Shown piece after piece: positions 23,142 to 33,599 of a stretch of DNA of 64,000 nucleotides; the stretch's first letter is position 1, and the number at the start of each line of letters is the position of its first letter. Position numbers and translations under genes: made by a program. Origin of the DNA: JARRNJ01 sp037385045 (GTDB lineage: Bacteria; Pseudomonadota; Gammaproteobacteria; JASBUN01); NCBI GenBank assembly GCA_037385045.1, contig JARRNJ010000001.1, forward strand, positions 1 to 64,000, given 5' to 3'. The notes below the pieces were generated by a model. It was not told the DNA's origin. It did no database searches and saw only the letters and a program-made list of their open reading frames with translations.

Positions 23142-25955
23142 ATGACCGACACATCTTTGCCAAACGCCCGCGCCCGAGAGGCAACGCCCGACATCGCCGT
23201 CGTAATCGACGTGGTGTCCCAGTTGGCCGCCGAACTGAATCCCGGTCGCGGCGTGCCTCGGCTCAGCCCGACCAGCTCGCTGGAAGCCGACGCCGGCCTC
23301 GACAGCCTGGGTCGGATGGAACTGCTGCGGCGCCTGGAAAGCCGGCTGGCGGCACGGTTGTCGGAGGAAGATATCTTTGCCGCCGAAACCGTTGGCGACC
23401 TGCTCGCGGTGCTGGGCCATGCACAGGCGCCCGCCGCACTCGAACTGCCGGAGCTGCAATCGGCAGCAACCGGCGGATGGCACGTACCCGAACATGCGCA
23501 GACGCTGCTTGAGGTCCTACAGTGGCACGCCGAACAACATCCCGGGCAGGCGCATATCCATCTGCTTGAGGACGGCGGCGACTCCGTCAAGACCGTGCGC
23601 TATGCCGACCTTTGGCGGGAGGCCAACAACGTCGCCGCCATACTGCGGCATCACGCCCTGGAGCCGGGCCAGGCAGTGGCGTTGATGCTACCCACGGGAA
23701 CCGACTTTTTCGCCGCGTTTGCCGGCATCTGGCTTGCCGGCGGTGTGCCGGTGCCAATCTATCCTCCGTTGCGCATCGCGCAGATTGAAGAACACCTGAA
23801 ACGCCAGGCTGGCATTCTCGACAACGCCGCCGCCGTGCTGTTGATTACCGTTCCCGAGGCCCGCAACGCCGGGCGCTTCCTCCAAAGCCGCCTGCCGCGT
23901 TTGCGTCACGTACTCACCACCGGTCAGTTCCAGGCCCCGGCGAGGCACGTGCGGATGGAACGCAGCGCCAGCGACGTCGCCCTGCTGCAATACACCTCGG
24001 GGAGCACCGGCAACCCCAAGGGCGTGGTCCTGTGTCACGCCAATCTGCTGGCGAATGTCCGCGCCATGGGCCGCGCGTTGCAAGTCGGCCCCTCTGACGT
24101 GTTTGTCAGCTGGCTGCCGCTGTACCATGACATGGGACTGATTGGCGCCTGGATGGGAACGATGTATTTCGGCATTCCGCTGGTGCTGATGTCACCGCTG
24201 GCGTTCATTGCACGCCCCCATCGCTGGCTGTTGGCGATACACCGCTTCCGCGGCACGTTGTCGGCGGGGCCGAACTTCGCCTACGAGCTGTGCGCGCACA
24301 AGATCGCCGACGCCGACATCGAAGGTCTGGATCTCGGCTCGCTGCGCTTCACCTGCAACGGCGCCGAGCCGGTCAGCGCGGCCACCATCGACGCATTTAC
24401 GCGGCGCTTCGCCCCCTACGGCTTTCGTGCCGAGGCCATGGCGCCGGTTTATGGCCTGGCCGAGTGCTCGGTGGGCCTGACTTTCCCGCCGCTGGGACGA
24501 ACACCGCGCATCGATCATATCGACGGCAAGGCCTTGCGCAGCCGCTCGGTGGCCGTACCCGTGCCCGCCGATCATCCGGACGCTCTGCACATGATCGGAT
24601 GCGGTTTCCCGCTGGCCGGCCACGAAGTGCGTATTGTCGACGACAGCGCGCATGAAGCCGGCGAGCGGCGACTTGGACGCCTGCAGTTCCGCGGGCCCTC
24701 CGCGACGCAGGGATACTTTCACAACCCCGAGGCGACTGCCGCACTGCTCGACCGTGGCTGGCGCAACTCGGGGGACTACGCTTACCTGGCCGACGGCGAG
24801 GTGTTCATCGCCGGTCGCGCCAAGGACCTGATTATCCGTGCCGGCCGCAACATTTATCCATACGACCTGGAACAGGCGATCGGGGAACTCGAGGGCGTGC
24901 GCGCCGGGGCGGTGGCCGTGTTCGGCAGCCGCGACCCGGCGCGCGACATCGAGCGGTTGGTGGTATTGGCCGAGACCCGGCTGCGCGAACCGGGTAAACG
25001 CGCGGCCCTGCGCCGGCAGATCGAGCAGGTCGCCAGCGACTTGGTGCAGATCCCTCCCGACGACGTGGTCCTGGCACCTCCGCGCTCGGTACTGAAGACC
25101 TCCAGCGGTAAGATCCGCCGCTCAGCCTGTCGCGAGGCCTACGAACAAGGTGAGATCGGCCACCGGCGGCCGGTCTGGTCCCAGTTCCTGCGCCTGACGC
25201 GCGCCGCGGCCGCGCCGCTGGTGCGGCGCGCCGTATCCTCGGCCGGCGCCTGGCTCTATGCCGCATATGCGTGGGCGCTGTTCGGCCTCATGGTCTTGCC
25301 TGTGTGGCTGCTGGTACTGTTGTTGCCCGGCGTCCTTGCCCCCCATGCAGTGGTCCGCGCCGCGGTGCGGATCCTGGCCGCCGCCACGTTTACGCCACTG
25401 CACGCCCAAGGCAGGGCGCACCTCCCCACCGACGGCCCCTGCGTCGTGGTCGCGAACCATGCCAGCTATCTTGACGCCCTGGTACTCGGCGCCGTGCTGC
25501 CCCATGGATTTCAGTTCGTCGCCAAGCGGGAGCTGGCCCGCAACTGGTTCCTGGCCCAGTTCCTGCGTAAGGGCGGCACCCGCTTCGTGGAACGATTCAA
25601 CCGCCAGCAGGGCGCCCAGGACACCACGACCATCGTCGCCGCCGTCCGTGAAGGCCGCTCGCTGGTGTTCTTCCCCGAGGGAACGTTCGGCCGGGCACCC
25701 GGAATACTCGGCTTTCGCATGGGCGCGTTCGTCGCCGCCGCGCAGTCCGGATTGCCGGTGGCGCCGGTCGCCATCCTCGGCACCCGCAGCATCTTGAGGG
25801 GCGATCAATGGTTTCCCCGACCCGGGCGCGTCGAAGTACGGTTTCTGGCACCAATCACCGCTCGCGGCAACGGCTGGCAGGCCGCACTGGAACTGCGTGA
25901 CCGCAGCCGCGCCGCCATCCTGGCGGCCACCGGTGAACCGGATCTCGTTGACTAG
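23142..25955 (+). CDS. Carrier-domain / acyl-AMP ligase / PlsC acyltransferase fusion
   Basis: This 937-residue protein joins three modules. Residues about 20-95 resemble an acyl carrier domain, with GLDSLGRMEL holding the phosphopantetheine serine. Residues about 115-670 form an ANL adenylating enzyme with QYTSGSTGNPKG, the YHDMGLIG motif typical of fatty acyl-AMP ligases, and the late GRAKDLIIRAGRN motif. After a hydrophobic span (about 700-735) comes a PlsC-type acyltransferase with NHASYLD (HxxxxD) and FFPEGTFG. A likely reading is activation of a fatty acid to acyl-AMP, loading onto the built-in carrier, and transfer to a lysophospholipid or other hydroxyl at the membrane. The actual acceptor is unknown. 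It stands alone, divergent from nfeD. Confidence 0.88.
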   Translation: MTDTSLPNARAREATPDIAVVIDVVSQLAAELNPGRGVPRLSPTSSLEADAGLDSLGRMELLRRLESRLAARLSEEDIFAAETVGDLLAVLGHAQAPAALELPELQSAATGGWHVPEHAQTLLEVLQWHAEQHPGQAHIHLLEDGGDSVKTVRYADLWREANNVAAILRHHALEPGQAVALMLPTGTDFFAAFAGIWLAGGVPVPIYPPLRIAQIEEHLKRQAGILDNAAAVLLITVPEARNAGRFLQSRLPRLRHVLTTGQFQAPARHVRMERSASDVALLQYTSGSTGNPKGVVLCHANLLANVRAMGRALQVGPSDVFVSWLPLYHDMGLIGAWMGTMYFGIPLVLMSPLAFIARPHRWLLAIHRFRGTLSAGPNFAYELCAHKIADADIEGLDLGSLRFTCNGAEPVSAATIDAFTRRFAPYGFRAEAMAPVYGLAECSVGLTFPPLGRTPRIDHIDGKALRSRSVAVPVPADHPDALHMIGCGFPLAGHEVRIVDDSAHEAGERRLGRLQFRGPSATQGYFHNPEATAALLDRGWRNSGDYAYLADGEVFIAGRAKDLIIRAGRNIYPYDLEQAIGELEGVRAGAVAVFGSRDPARDIERLVVLAETRLREPGKRAALRRQIEQVASDLVQIPPDDVVLAPPRSVLKTSSGKIRRSACREAYEQGEIGHRRPVWSQFLRLTRAAAAPLVRRAVSSAGAWLYAAYAWALFGLMVLPVWLLVLLLPGVLAPHAVVRAAVRILAAATFTPLHAQGRAHLPTDGPCVVVANHASYLDALVLGAVLPHGFQFVAKRELARNWFLAQFLRKGGTRFVERFNRQQGAQDTTTIVAAVREGRSLVFFPEGTFGRAPGILGFRMGAFVAAAQSGLPVAPVAILGTRSILRGDQWFPRPGRVEVRFLAPITARGNGWQAALELRDRSRAAILAATGEPDLVD

Positions 25956-26264
25956 CCCGACGACGCGTCCAAGGCCGCGGCGACTCGCCGGGGTGATGCA
26001 CAGCCGGTGTGATACACTTGCGATTCCTGGGAGCAACTGCCGCGGATAAGCAAAACGGTGTGCGACATCACTCCACGGAGGTCGCCTCAAGCGCCGTCCG
26101 CCCCCCCGCGTGCGGGTGCGATTCGATGGCGACGCTGCATATACAGGGGATCGGCTGCGCCTCGATGAGGGGCGTGCCGGTCGATCCGCGCGGCGGGTCG
26201 GGGCTCACGTGTTGCGGAGGAGTTGGCACCGACCGGGGCTTGTTTCCCCCTACAGCAGAACCCT
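25956..26264 (+). other. Gap before mobB, no recognised gene
   Basis: This 309-nt stretch is open in several frames but none resembles a protein family. GGAGG and several GC-rich inverted segments occur near 26080-26220, which is notable because molybdenum-cofactor genes can carry structured leaders. I cannot fold or match it to the Moco RNA motif by eye. Confidence 0.4.
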
Positions 26265-26804
26265 ATGGCGATAGAATTCCCAAAGCCCCTGATCGGTATT
26301 GCGGCATACAGCGGCACGGGTAAAACGACGCTGCTGACGCGGCTCATACCCGAACTGACCGGACGTGGCCTGAGATTGGCGGTGGTCAAGCACGCGCACC
26401 ATGACTTCGAGATCGATTACCCCGCCAAAGACAGCTACAAGCTGCGCAAGGCGGGGGCGACGCAGATGCTTATCGCCTCGCGGTCCCGATGGGCACTGGT
26501 GACCGACCACGAGGACCATGGAGAACCACGCTTGCAGGAATTGCTGCGAAATCTCGACAGCGACAGCGTCGACCTTGTACTGGTGGAAGGATTCAAAGAG
26601 GAGCGGTTTCCGAAGATCGAGCTGCACCGCAAGGGGATCCGCAGCCCGCTGCTGTTCCTGTCCGACGACTCGGTCATCGCGGTGGCGTGCGATGAGAAAT
26701 TGCCGGGCACGGTACGATTGCCGGTACTGGACATCAACGACACCACGCAGATCGCCGATTTTATCGAACAACGTCTGGCGCAGGGCAATGCCGTCCGCAG
26801 CTGA
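26265..26804 (+). CDS. mobB: Molybdopterin-guanine dinucleotide biosynthesis protein B
   Basis: MobB is a P-loop GTP-binding accessory to MobA in attaching GMP to molybdopterin. The Walker A motif AAYSGTGKT is near residue 13, and the family segments VKHAHHDFEID and LVEGFKEE are present. The ATG at 26265 gives 179 residues, close to family size; an upstream in-frame start at 26223 lies before any conserved sequence. moeA follows after 42 nt, forming a molybdenum cofactor operon. mobA is not in the window. Confidence 0.93.
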   Translation: MAIEFPKPLIGIAAYSGTGKTTLLTRLIPELTGRGLRLAVVKHAHHDFEIDYPAKDSYKLRKAGATQMLIASRSRWALVTDHEDHGEPRLQELLRNLDSDSVDLVLVEGFKEERFPKIELHRKGIRSPLLFLSDDSVIAVACDEKLPGTVRLPVLDINDTTQIADFIEQRLAQGNAVRS

Positions 26805-26846
26805 TCCGCCAGCACCGCAACGCAGGAACACCTGCCGGCCCGACCG

Positions 26847-28112
26847 ATGACCAACAACAAATCCCCCGAACCGTCGACCTGTGACACGACCGCCGGGCAA
26901 TTGCTCAGCCCGACTGAAGCCAGACGGCGAATACTCGCAGCCGTCATCCCGCTGAGCGCCGAGGAGCGCGTCCCGGTTCGGGCGGCACTGGGACGAGCGT
27001 TGAGCCGCGATATCACGTCGGCCATGGACGTACCACCGTACGACAACTCCGCCATGGACGGCTATGCGCTGCGCGGCGCGGATCTTCCCGCTTCCGGCGA
27101 GCGCTTGTTCAGAAACGTCGGCCGTGCACTGGCCGGGGCACCGTATACGGGACAAGTCGGCGCCGGTCAGTGCGTGCGCATCATGACCGGAGCCATACTG
27201 CCTCCCGGCACCGACACGGTAGTCATGCAGGAGCATGCCGCCACAATGGGCGGGGAGATCCGCATCGGAAGCGGCCATCGGGCCGGCGAAAACGTGCGCC
27301 GGGCCGGAGAGGACATCAAGTTCGGCGAGACGGTGCTCAGCGCAGGCACGGCGGTCCTGCCCGCCGAACTCGGGCTGCTCGCCTCCCTGGGCATCGCGGA
27401 AGTGCCGGTCACGCGGCGGGTGCGGGTAGCATTCTTTACCACCGGTGACGAACTGTGCGGACTGGGTGAAACCCTCGCGGCCGGCCAGATCTACGACAGC
27501 AACCGCTACACGTTGTTCGGAATGCTCAACCGTCTGGGTGTCACACCGCTGGACATGGGCGTGATCCGCGACCGGCGCGCGGACGTGCGCCGGGCGCTGC
27601 AGGAGGCCGCCGCGGTGGCCGATGTGGTCATCACGTCGGGCGGCGTTTCAGTGGGCGAAGCCGACTACGTGACCGAAACGCTTGAAGAACTGGGTGAGAT
27701 CGACTTTTGGCGGATCGCCATGAAGCCCGGCAAACCGCTCGCCGTCGGGCGCCTGGAAGGAGCATACTTTTTCGGCCTGCCCGGCAACCCGGTATCGGCG
27801 ATGGCCACGTTCTATCAGTTCGTACAACCGGGCTTGCGCCGGCTGATGGGACAGGCGCCGGAACCGGATACCATCCTGTGTGTCCCCTGCGCCACGGATC
27901 TGCACAAACAACCCGGACGCCTGGAATACCAGCGTGGCATCCTGGTCGGCGATGACGACGGCAATTTGCGCGTCCACAGCACCGGATCCCAGGGATCCCA
28001 CGTACTCACGTCCATGAGTCGGGCCAACTGCTTCATCATTCTGCCAGCCGAAAGCAGCGGCGCGACCGCAGGCGAGCTGGTACGCGTTCAGCCGTTCGCG
28101 GGCCTCATGTAG
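26847..28112 (+). CDS. moeA: Molybdopterin molybdenumtransferase
   Basis: MoeA inserts molybdate into adenylylated molybdopterin to give active Moco. The 421-residue protein has the MoeA N-terminal domain (PPYDNSAMDGYALR near residue 57), the IMTGAILPPGTD segment, and the MogA-like core with TSGGVSVGEADYV near residue 258, followed by the LPGNPVSA motif and the C-terminal beta-barrel domain. It is the second gene of the mobB-moeA pair. A 34-bp direct repeat lies downstream before convergent trxA. Confidence 0.96.
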   Translation: MTNNKSPEPSTCDTTAGQLLSPTEARRRILAAVIPLSAEERVPVRAALGRALSRDITSAMDVPPYDNSAMDGYALRGADLPASGERLFRNVGRALAGAPYTGQVGAGQCVRIMTGAILPPGTDTVVMQEHAATMGGEIRIGSGHRAGENVRRAGEDIKFGETVLSAGTAVLPAELGLLASLGIAEVPVTRRVRVAFFTTGDELCGLGETLAAGQIYDSNRYTLFGMLNRLGVTPLDMGVIRDRRADVRRALQEAAAVADVVITSGGVSVGEADYVTETLEELGEIDFWRIAMKPGKPLAVGRLEGAYFFGLPGNPVSAMATFYQFVQPGLRRLMGQAPEPDTILCVPCATDLHKQPGRLEYQRGILVGDDDGNLRVHSTGSQGSHVLTSMSRANCFIILPAESSGATAGELVRVQPFAGLM

Positions 28113-28179
28113 CCAACCGCCCGGTGAGGTGTTCAGGCAGGGAGTGTAATCACACCAGGCCGTTCAATAAGGTCGGCCG

Positions 28180-28213
28180 GCCGTAGGCTGCGTTTGACGC
28201 CGCAGGCGGCAAC
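28180..28213. repeat. 34-bp direct repeat, copy 1
   Basis: This 34-base unit, beginning GCCGTAGGCTGCG and ending GGCGGCAAC, recurs without mismatch at 28315-28348, 135 bp away. Similarity continues for about ten more bases (CACCGTCTGG here, CGCCATCTGG there). It contains GCCGCAGGCGGC-like inverted segments, so it may be a REP-type intergenic element between convergent moeA and trxA. Confidence 0.8.
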
Positions 28214-28314
28214 ACACCGTCTGGGAGGCGCGGTACCGGCACCATCATCCGGCGGGACGACCCGCCGCAAACGGTGCGCCCTATGGCCTCGGTCCATTGC
28301 CTGCGACACATTGG

Positions 28315-28348
28315 GCCGTAGGCTGCGTTTGACGCCGCAGGCGGCAAC
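28315..28348. repeat. 34-bp direct repeat, copy 2
   Basis: This is the second identical copy of the unit at 28180-28213 and lies 19 bp before the stop of trxA. The 101 bp between copies include a hairpin-forming CGGCGGGACGACCCGCCG. Chance open frames across the pair encode repeated peptides and are not real genes. Confidence 0.8.
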
Positions 28349-28366
28349 GCGCCATCTGGCTGGGAC

Positions 28367-28738
28367 TCAACCCTGGCCGGTCTGCTGTGCCTCGATCTCC
28401 TTGCGCACCTGGTCCATGTCCAGCGCCCGCGCCTTGGAAATCAACTCTTCCAATGCCTCGCCCGGCAGCATGCCCGGCTGAGCGTAGATCACGATCTGAT
28501 CGCGGAAGATCATGAGCGTGGGAATGGAACGGATCTGGAAGTGGGCGGCGAGTTCCTGTTGCGCTTCCGTATCAACTTTGGCGAAAACGATGTCCGGGTG
28601 GTTTTCCGAGGCGGCGTCGTAAATGGGCGCGAAGTTCTTGCACGGCCCACACCAGGAGGCCCAGAAATCCACCAGAACAAAATCGTTCTCACCCACGATT
28701 TGGTCAAAGTTGTCCGTTGTCAGCTCGGTGGTCGCCAA
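28367..28738 (-). CDS. trxA: Thioredoxin
   Basis: This 123-residue thioredoxin has the redox motif WCGPC (C30, C33), the cis-proline segment IRSIPTLMIF and the FVLVDFWA strand. It differs from E. coli TrxA in having a C-terminal helical extension of about 15 residues rich in charged residues (about 105-123), a subgroup seen in gammaproteobacteria. Its gene is convergent with moeA and lies downstream of the diguanylate cyclase gene on the same strand, 57 nt away. It should serve as a general cytoplasmic disulfide reductase. Confidence 0.92.
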   Translation of the reverse strand: MATTELTTDNFDQIVGENDFVLVDFWASWCGPCKNFAPIYDAASENHPDIVFAKVDTEAQQELAAHFQIRSIPTLMIFRDQIVIYAQPGMLPGEALEELISKARALDMDQVRKEIEAQQTGQG

Positions 28739-28795
28739 GATTAAAACTCCTGAATTTCAAAGGAAAAGGGGTGACAGTATAACGCGGCCGCGGCG

Positions 28796-30220
<1,425 letters not shown>

Positions 30221-30780
30221 CCAGCCATTCCTTCTGCCACACGGCTTGGTTACCTTGGCGCCGCGGTGCACGGTGGGGGTGTACACCTACTTGAACTACT
30301 CACGTCCCGGAGGAATTGAGGATGCTGGGGGCAAGACTAAATCACTACTCCGCGACACGATCCGTACACGTCGCACGCCGGTACCGCTCACTGGGCGGCA
30401 CGCCTGCGGGCGCTCAACGCGTCGCCGCCTTCACCCGGCCAGGCTGGAATCCGGCCAGGGAGCGCGGCGACATGACCCCACGGTCAACGCTGCCAGGGCA
30501 GCTTCCTGTACCTTTTACTTGGGCTCGTTACTTGGGCTCGAAATCGCGTCCCTCACTGTCACTTGACCAGACTGTGCCGCCCGAGTCAAGGCCTGCGGCG
30601 GCAAGCCCACGGGCGCCCGCCGGGCCGAATCCCGGTTGCAAAAAACAACGGGCCGGAAAACAGTAATTTAGACAAGGAAATGATACGTGCCCGCGATGCC
30701 GACAAGAAATCGGCACGAGCCGCCGTCAGAACCAACGGCGGCGGACACCGCCGCGCCGGGTGGGCAAAACCTGCAAACGG
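30221..30780. other. Gap between diguanylate cyclase and YbaK-HDOD genes
   Basis: No gene is supportable here. A perfect 10-bp palindrome GGTGTACACC (30278-30287) lies 58 nt upstream of the cyclase start and could be an operator. A 13-bp unit beginning TTACTTGGG is tandemly repeated at 30515-30527 and 30528-30540. Near the end of the HDOD gene, TGCCGA/TCGGCA and CCGCCG/CGGCGG form adjacent small hairpins without a clear T-tract. Confidence 0.5.
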
Positions 30781-32226
30781 TCAGGCCACCCACTTCCCAA
30801 TCATGTCCTCAACGCCGTCGGCGCCTTCGAACAGCGCGGCCGCCGCCGCTTCGACACCCTCGGCCGTCAGGCCGAGACGTTGCAGCACCGGCGACGGCAA
30901 GGCATCGTGATCTGCATCCCCGATCTCATAGCGTTTCAACAGCCGGTCAACCAGCAGAACCAGGTTGGCGTAGGCGGCGTGGGCGCCCGCGTAATCCTCG
31001 TTGTGGTGCTCGCATGCGGCCGCCACCACTTCCTCGGGCATGTTCCAACTCTTCAGCAACCACGCGCCCACTTCCGCGTGACCGAGGCAGAGCATGTCCC
31101 GCGCCTGCCCCATGCACAGCACCTGGCGCTCCAGCGTCGTTACCGGAACGCGGGGATTGGCGGCGACCATTTTGTTGAGTAGGTAGAATTCCGGCTGGAA
31201 CAGATGGCCGAACGCCAGGTAGCCGAAATTGTGCAGCAGGGCGGCAAGGTACAGCGGCCCCGGCTTGGGGCGCAGGCGCGGCGGCAGTTGCCGGCCCAGG
31301 CGCTGCGCCAACGCGGCGCTGTAAGTGGCGTGGCGCCAGAAGGCGTGCAACCCCAGGGGACCATCCGGGGGGTTGCGAAACGGTTTCAACGCCGCAAGGC
31401 CAAGCGCCAGGTTCATCACCAGATCGAATCCCAGCACCCGCGATATCGCCTGCTCGAGATCGTCGATCTTTCCACCGTAGGAGAACAACGGTGAGCGTGC
31501 ATAGCGCATCACCTGGGCGGCAAGACTGGGATCCAGATCCACGACCCGCGCCAAATCCGCAGCGTCGGCATTGGGATCGTGATTCAATTCCAGGATCCGC
31601 TGCGCGTGCTCGGGCATCATCGGCAACTCGTAAATCGCCTCGATACGATCCTTGACCGCGGCGACCGGAGTATAACTGCCGATGCAATTCGCGGAGGCGC
31701 TCGGGGCCGGAGCGGAACAGGCCGCGGCGTCCGCGCCTTTGCCTTCCCGAAGCGAATCCGCGGAGCGGGAAAATCGCCCGATCGATGCTCGGTCAGTGAG
31801 GCTGCGCAATCCGTCCCGCGTCACCCGCACTAGGCTTACGTGACTGCCGCCTTCGAACACCACCGCCTCGGGCTCGAATAGCGCTTCATCGTAAACAGCG
31901 GGCACGCCGTAGGCGTCGCCCAGAGCCGGAATACACCCCGCTTCGCAGTCCGCGAACGTACTGGCCAGCTCTTCCACCGGTACCGGTTGCGGCTCGCCGC
32001 CGAGCAACCCGGCCAGCGCCGAGAAATTGAGGACATGGCTGAGCGGCAGCACCGCCATGCGCGGCTGCCCGTCGACGCGCAGGACGATCGCCCGCGCGAA
32101 CCGCGAGGTGGGGATTCCCAACTGCTCGGCAGCCTGTTCCAGGCTTGCAGTAGGCGCATGCGACATCACCTCGTAGGTGACACCGTGGCTACTGAGATAG
32201 TTCTCCAGGATGGTGGCTACCGACAT
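30781..32226 (-). CDS. YbaK/aaRS-associated domain fused to HDOD domain
   Basis: This 481-residue protein has an N-terminal YbaK-type fold (about 1-150), the domain used by ProX, YbaK and ProRS inserts to deacylate mischarged tRNA. A low-complexity linker (about 150-185) leads to an HDOD domain (about 190-400) with the YELPMMPEHAQRIL start and LLHNFGYLAFG and CLGHAEVGAWLLKSW segments. HDOD domains are HD-GYP relatives without the metal-binding HD pair and usually act in signalling scaffolds. The YbaK lysine used in catalysis is not obvious, so enzyme activity is uncertain. The role is unknown; a link between translation quality and signalling is speculation. Confidence 0.87.
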   Translation of the reverse strand: MSVATILENYLSSHGVTYEVMSHAPTASLEQAAEQLGIPTSRFARAIVLRVDGQPRMAVLPLSHVLNFSALAGLLGGEPQPVPVEELASTFADCEAGCIPALGDAYGVPAVYDEALFEPEAVVFEGGSHVSLVRVTRDGLRSLTDRASIGRFSRSADSLREGKGADAAACSAPAPSASANCIGSYTPVAAVKDRIEAIYELPMMPEHAQRILELNHDPNADAADLARVVDLDPSLAAQVMRYARSPLFSYGGKIDDLEQAISRVLGFDLVMNLALGLAALKPFRNPPDGPLGLHAFWRHATYSAALAQRLGRQLPPRLRPKPGPLYLAALLHNFGYLAFGHLFQPEFYLLNKMVAANPRVPVTTLERQVLCMGQARDMLCLGHAEVGAWLLKSWNMPEEVVAAACEHHNEDYAGAHAAYANLVLLVDRLLKRYEIGDADHDALPSPVLQRLGLTAEGVEAAAAALFEGADGVEDMIGKWVA

Positions 32227-32344
32227 CGCCCATGCTTCCCGATTTGGCCGACCCGTCGTTCATAGACTACCCCATCGGACGGCATGTGGACAGGGGCGGG
32301 CCCGCCGCCGCCAACGCAAGGCCGGGCAACTCCATGAATTCGTA

Positions 32345-33556
32345 TCAATTCAATTGGATACGCTGGCCCCAAGGCACCTTGGCCTTGCCCTTGACCAGCC
32401 AGATCACCGGATAGCCCGGCTCCACGTCGGGGAACGACCCCTGAGCGTCGGTGAAATACACCAGCAGGTCGGGGCACCGGCCTTGCCGTTCCATCCACTC
32501 GAACACCGGCTCGAAGCGGGTGCCCCCGCCCCCCGTGACATCGCCGGGAAGCCGGAACTGGTCCCAGGGTTCGTACTCCCAAGGCCCGCCCGGCGCCAGC
32601 TCGCTGTCGCAGGCGTGGAGCGTGATCCGGGCGCAGACCTGCCCCTTGAGGGCGTCCACCTCGGCCATGAATTCCTGCATCTCCCGGTCGGAAATGGAGC
32701 CGCTGGTATCCAACGCCACCACCACGTCGATCTGTGAACTGCGCAGGCTCGGCAGGATCGCATCGCCTTCACGCCGCGACGGCCGGCTGTAGTTGTAGTC
32801 GTCGCGCGCCTGGGCGGTCATATATTTGGCCAACAGCATGCGCCACGGCAACTGCGGCTGCAGCAGGTGATCCACCAGCCGCGCCAGCGCGCCGCCCATT
32901 TTTCCGGCTTGCATGGCCTGCTGCGCCGCACCGGCCATGCGCTGGCGCCATTGCACCGACAACCGTTCGCGCTCGTCGTTGCCGAGGGGCGGCGGCTGCG
33001 GTGCGCCATCCCGCTGCGGATCCGGTTGGGCATCGTTGGGGCCGTCGCCGGAAGAGGATTGCCGGCGCGATCCGGAGCCGGCGCCGCCGCCCTGTTCATC
33101 CTTCTCGTCGCCGTCATAGAGATGCTGGTCCATGGGGCTTTCATTCTCCATGTCATCCAGCAGCGGATAGATTTCCTCAGCGGTCATGCCCTCGTACATG
33201 TCCAGGTACAGGGCATCGGGCGGCGGGGTCAGGCCTTCGCGCACCAGGATCGGATTGATGGCCAGGTCGCAGGCCAGATCCCAGCGATGCTTGACCCGGT
33301 GCTGACGGCGGGCAAAATGGGACAGGGCGCAGTGCAGCGCCTCGTGGGCGAGCACGAACTGGGTCTGGTCGAGGCTGAGGTCGGCGATGTATTCCGGGTT
33401 GTAGTACAGGGTGCGGGCGTCGGTGCCGGTGGTCCTGCACCAGCTCGGGCCGCCCGCCACCAGCGGCAGGCGCAGCACCAGGGCCCCCAGGAACGGCTTG
33501 TCCAGGATCAGGCGGGTGCGCGCCGCGCTGAGTTTGGTTTCGATCGCCTCGTTCAT
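32345..33556 (-). CDS. VWA-domain metallopeptidase-like protein (DUF2201 type)
   Basis: This 403-residue protein has an N-terminal metallopeptidase-like domain with HEALH (residues 71-75, the HExxH pattern), an acidic low-complexity centre, and a C-terminal von Willebrand A-like domain with the MIDAS motif DTSGSIS near residue 280. The ATG at 33556 is where conservation starts (MNEAIETKLSAAR). It lies 43 nt downstream of a MoxR ATPase, the usual partner. MoxR-VWA pairs act as metal-dependent chaperones or maturation factors; the target here is unknown. Confidence 0.88.
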   Translation of the reverse strand: MNEAIETKLSAARTRLILDKPFLGALVLRLPLVAGGPSWCRTTGTDARTLYYNPEYIADLSLDQTQFVLAHEALHCALSHFARRQHRVKHRWDLACDLAINPILVREGLTPPPDALYLDMYEGMTAEEIYPLLDDMENESPMDQHLYDGDEKDEQGGGAGSGSRRQSSSGDGPNDAQPDPQRDGAPQPPPLGNDERERLSVQWRQRMAGAAQQAMQAGKMGGALARLVDHLLQPQLPWRMLLAKYMTAQARDDYNYSRPSRREGDAILPSLRSSQIDVVVALDTSGSISDREMQEFMAEVDALKGQVCARITLHACDSELAPGGPWEYEPWDQFRLPGDVTGGGGTRFEPVFEWMERQGRCPDLLVYFTDAQGSFPDVEPGYPVIWLVKGKAKVPWGQRIQLN

Positions 33557-33599
33557 GACTCGCCGCCGCAGTCCGGGATCACCACCCGCGCACCGGGCC

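Noticed and set aside
25956..26264. Moco riboswitch before mobB-moeA
   Set aside because: The GC-rich leader is suggestive, but I could not identify the conserved Moco RNA core by eye.
28150..28347. 65-codon minus-strand frame with an internal peptide repeat
   Set aside because: The peptide repeat comes directly from the 34-bp DNA repeat, and there is no sign of translation.
28180..28348. CRISPR-like array
   Set aside because: There are only two repeat copies with a 101-bp spacer, and no cas gene is in the window.
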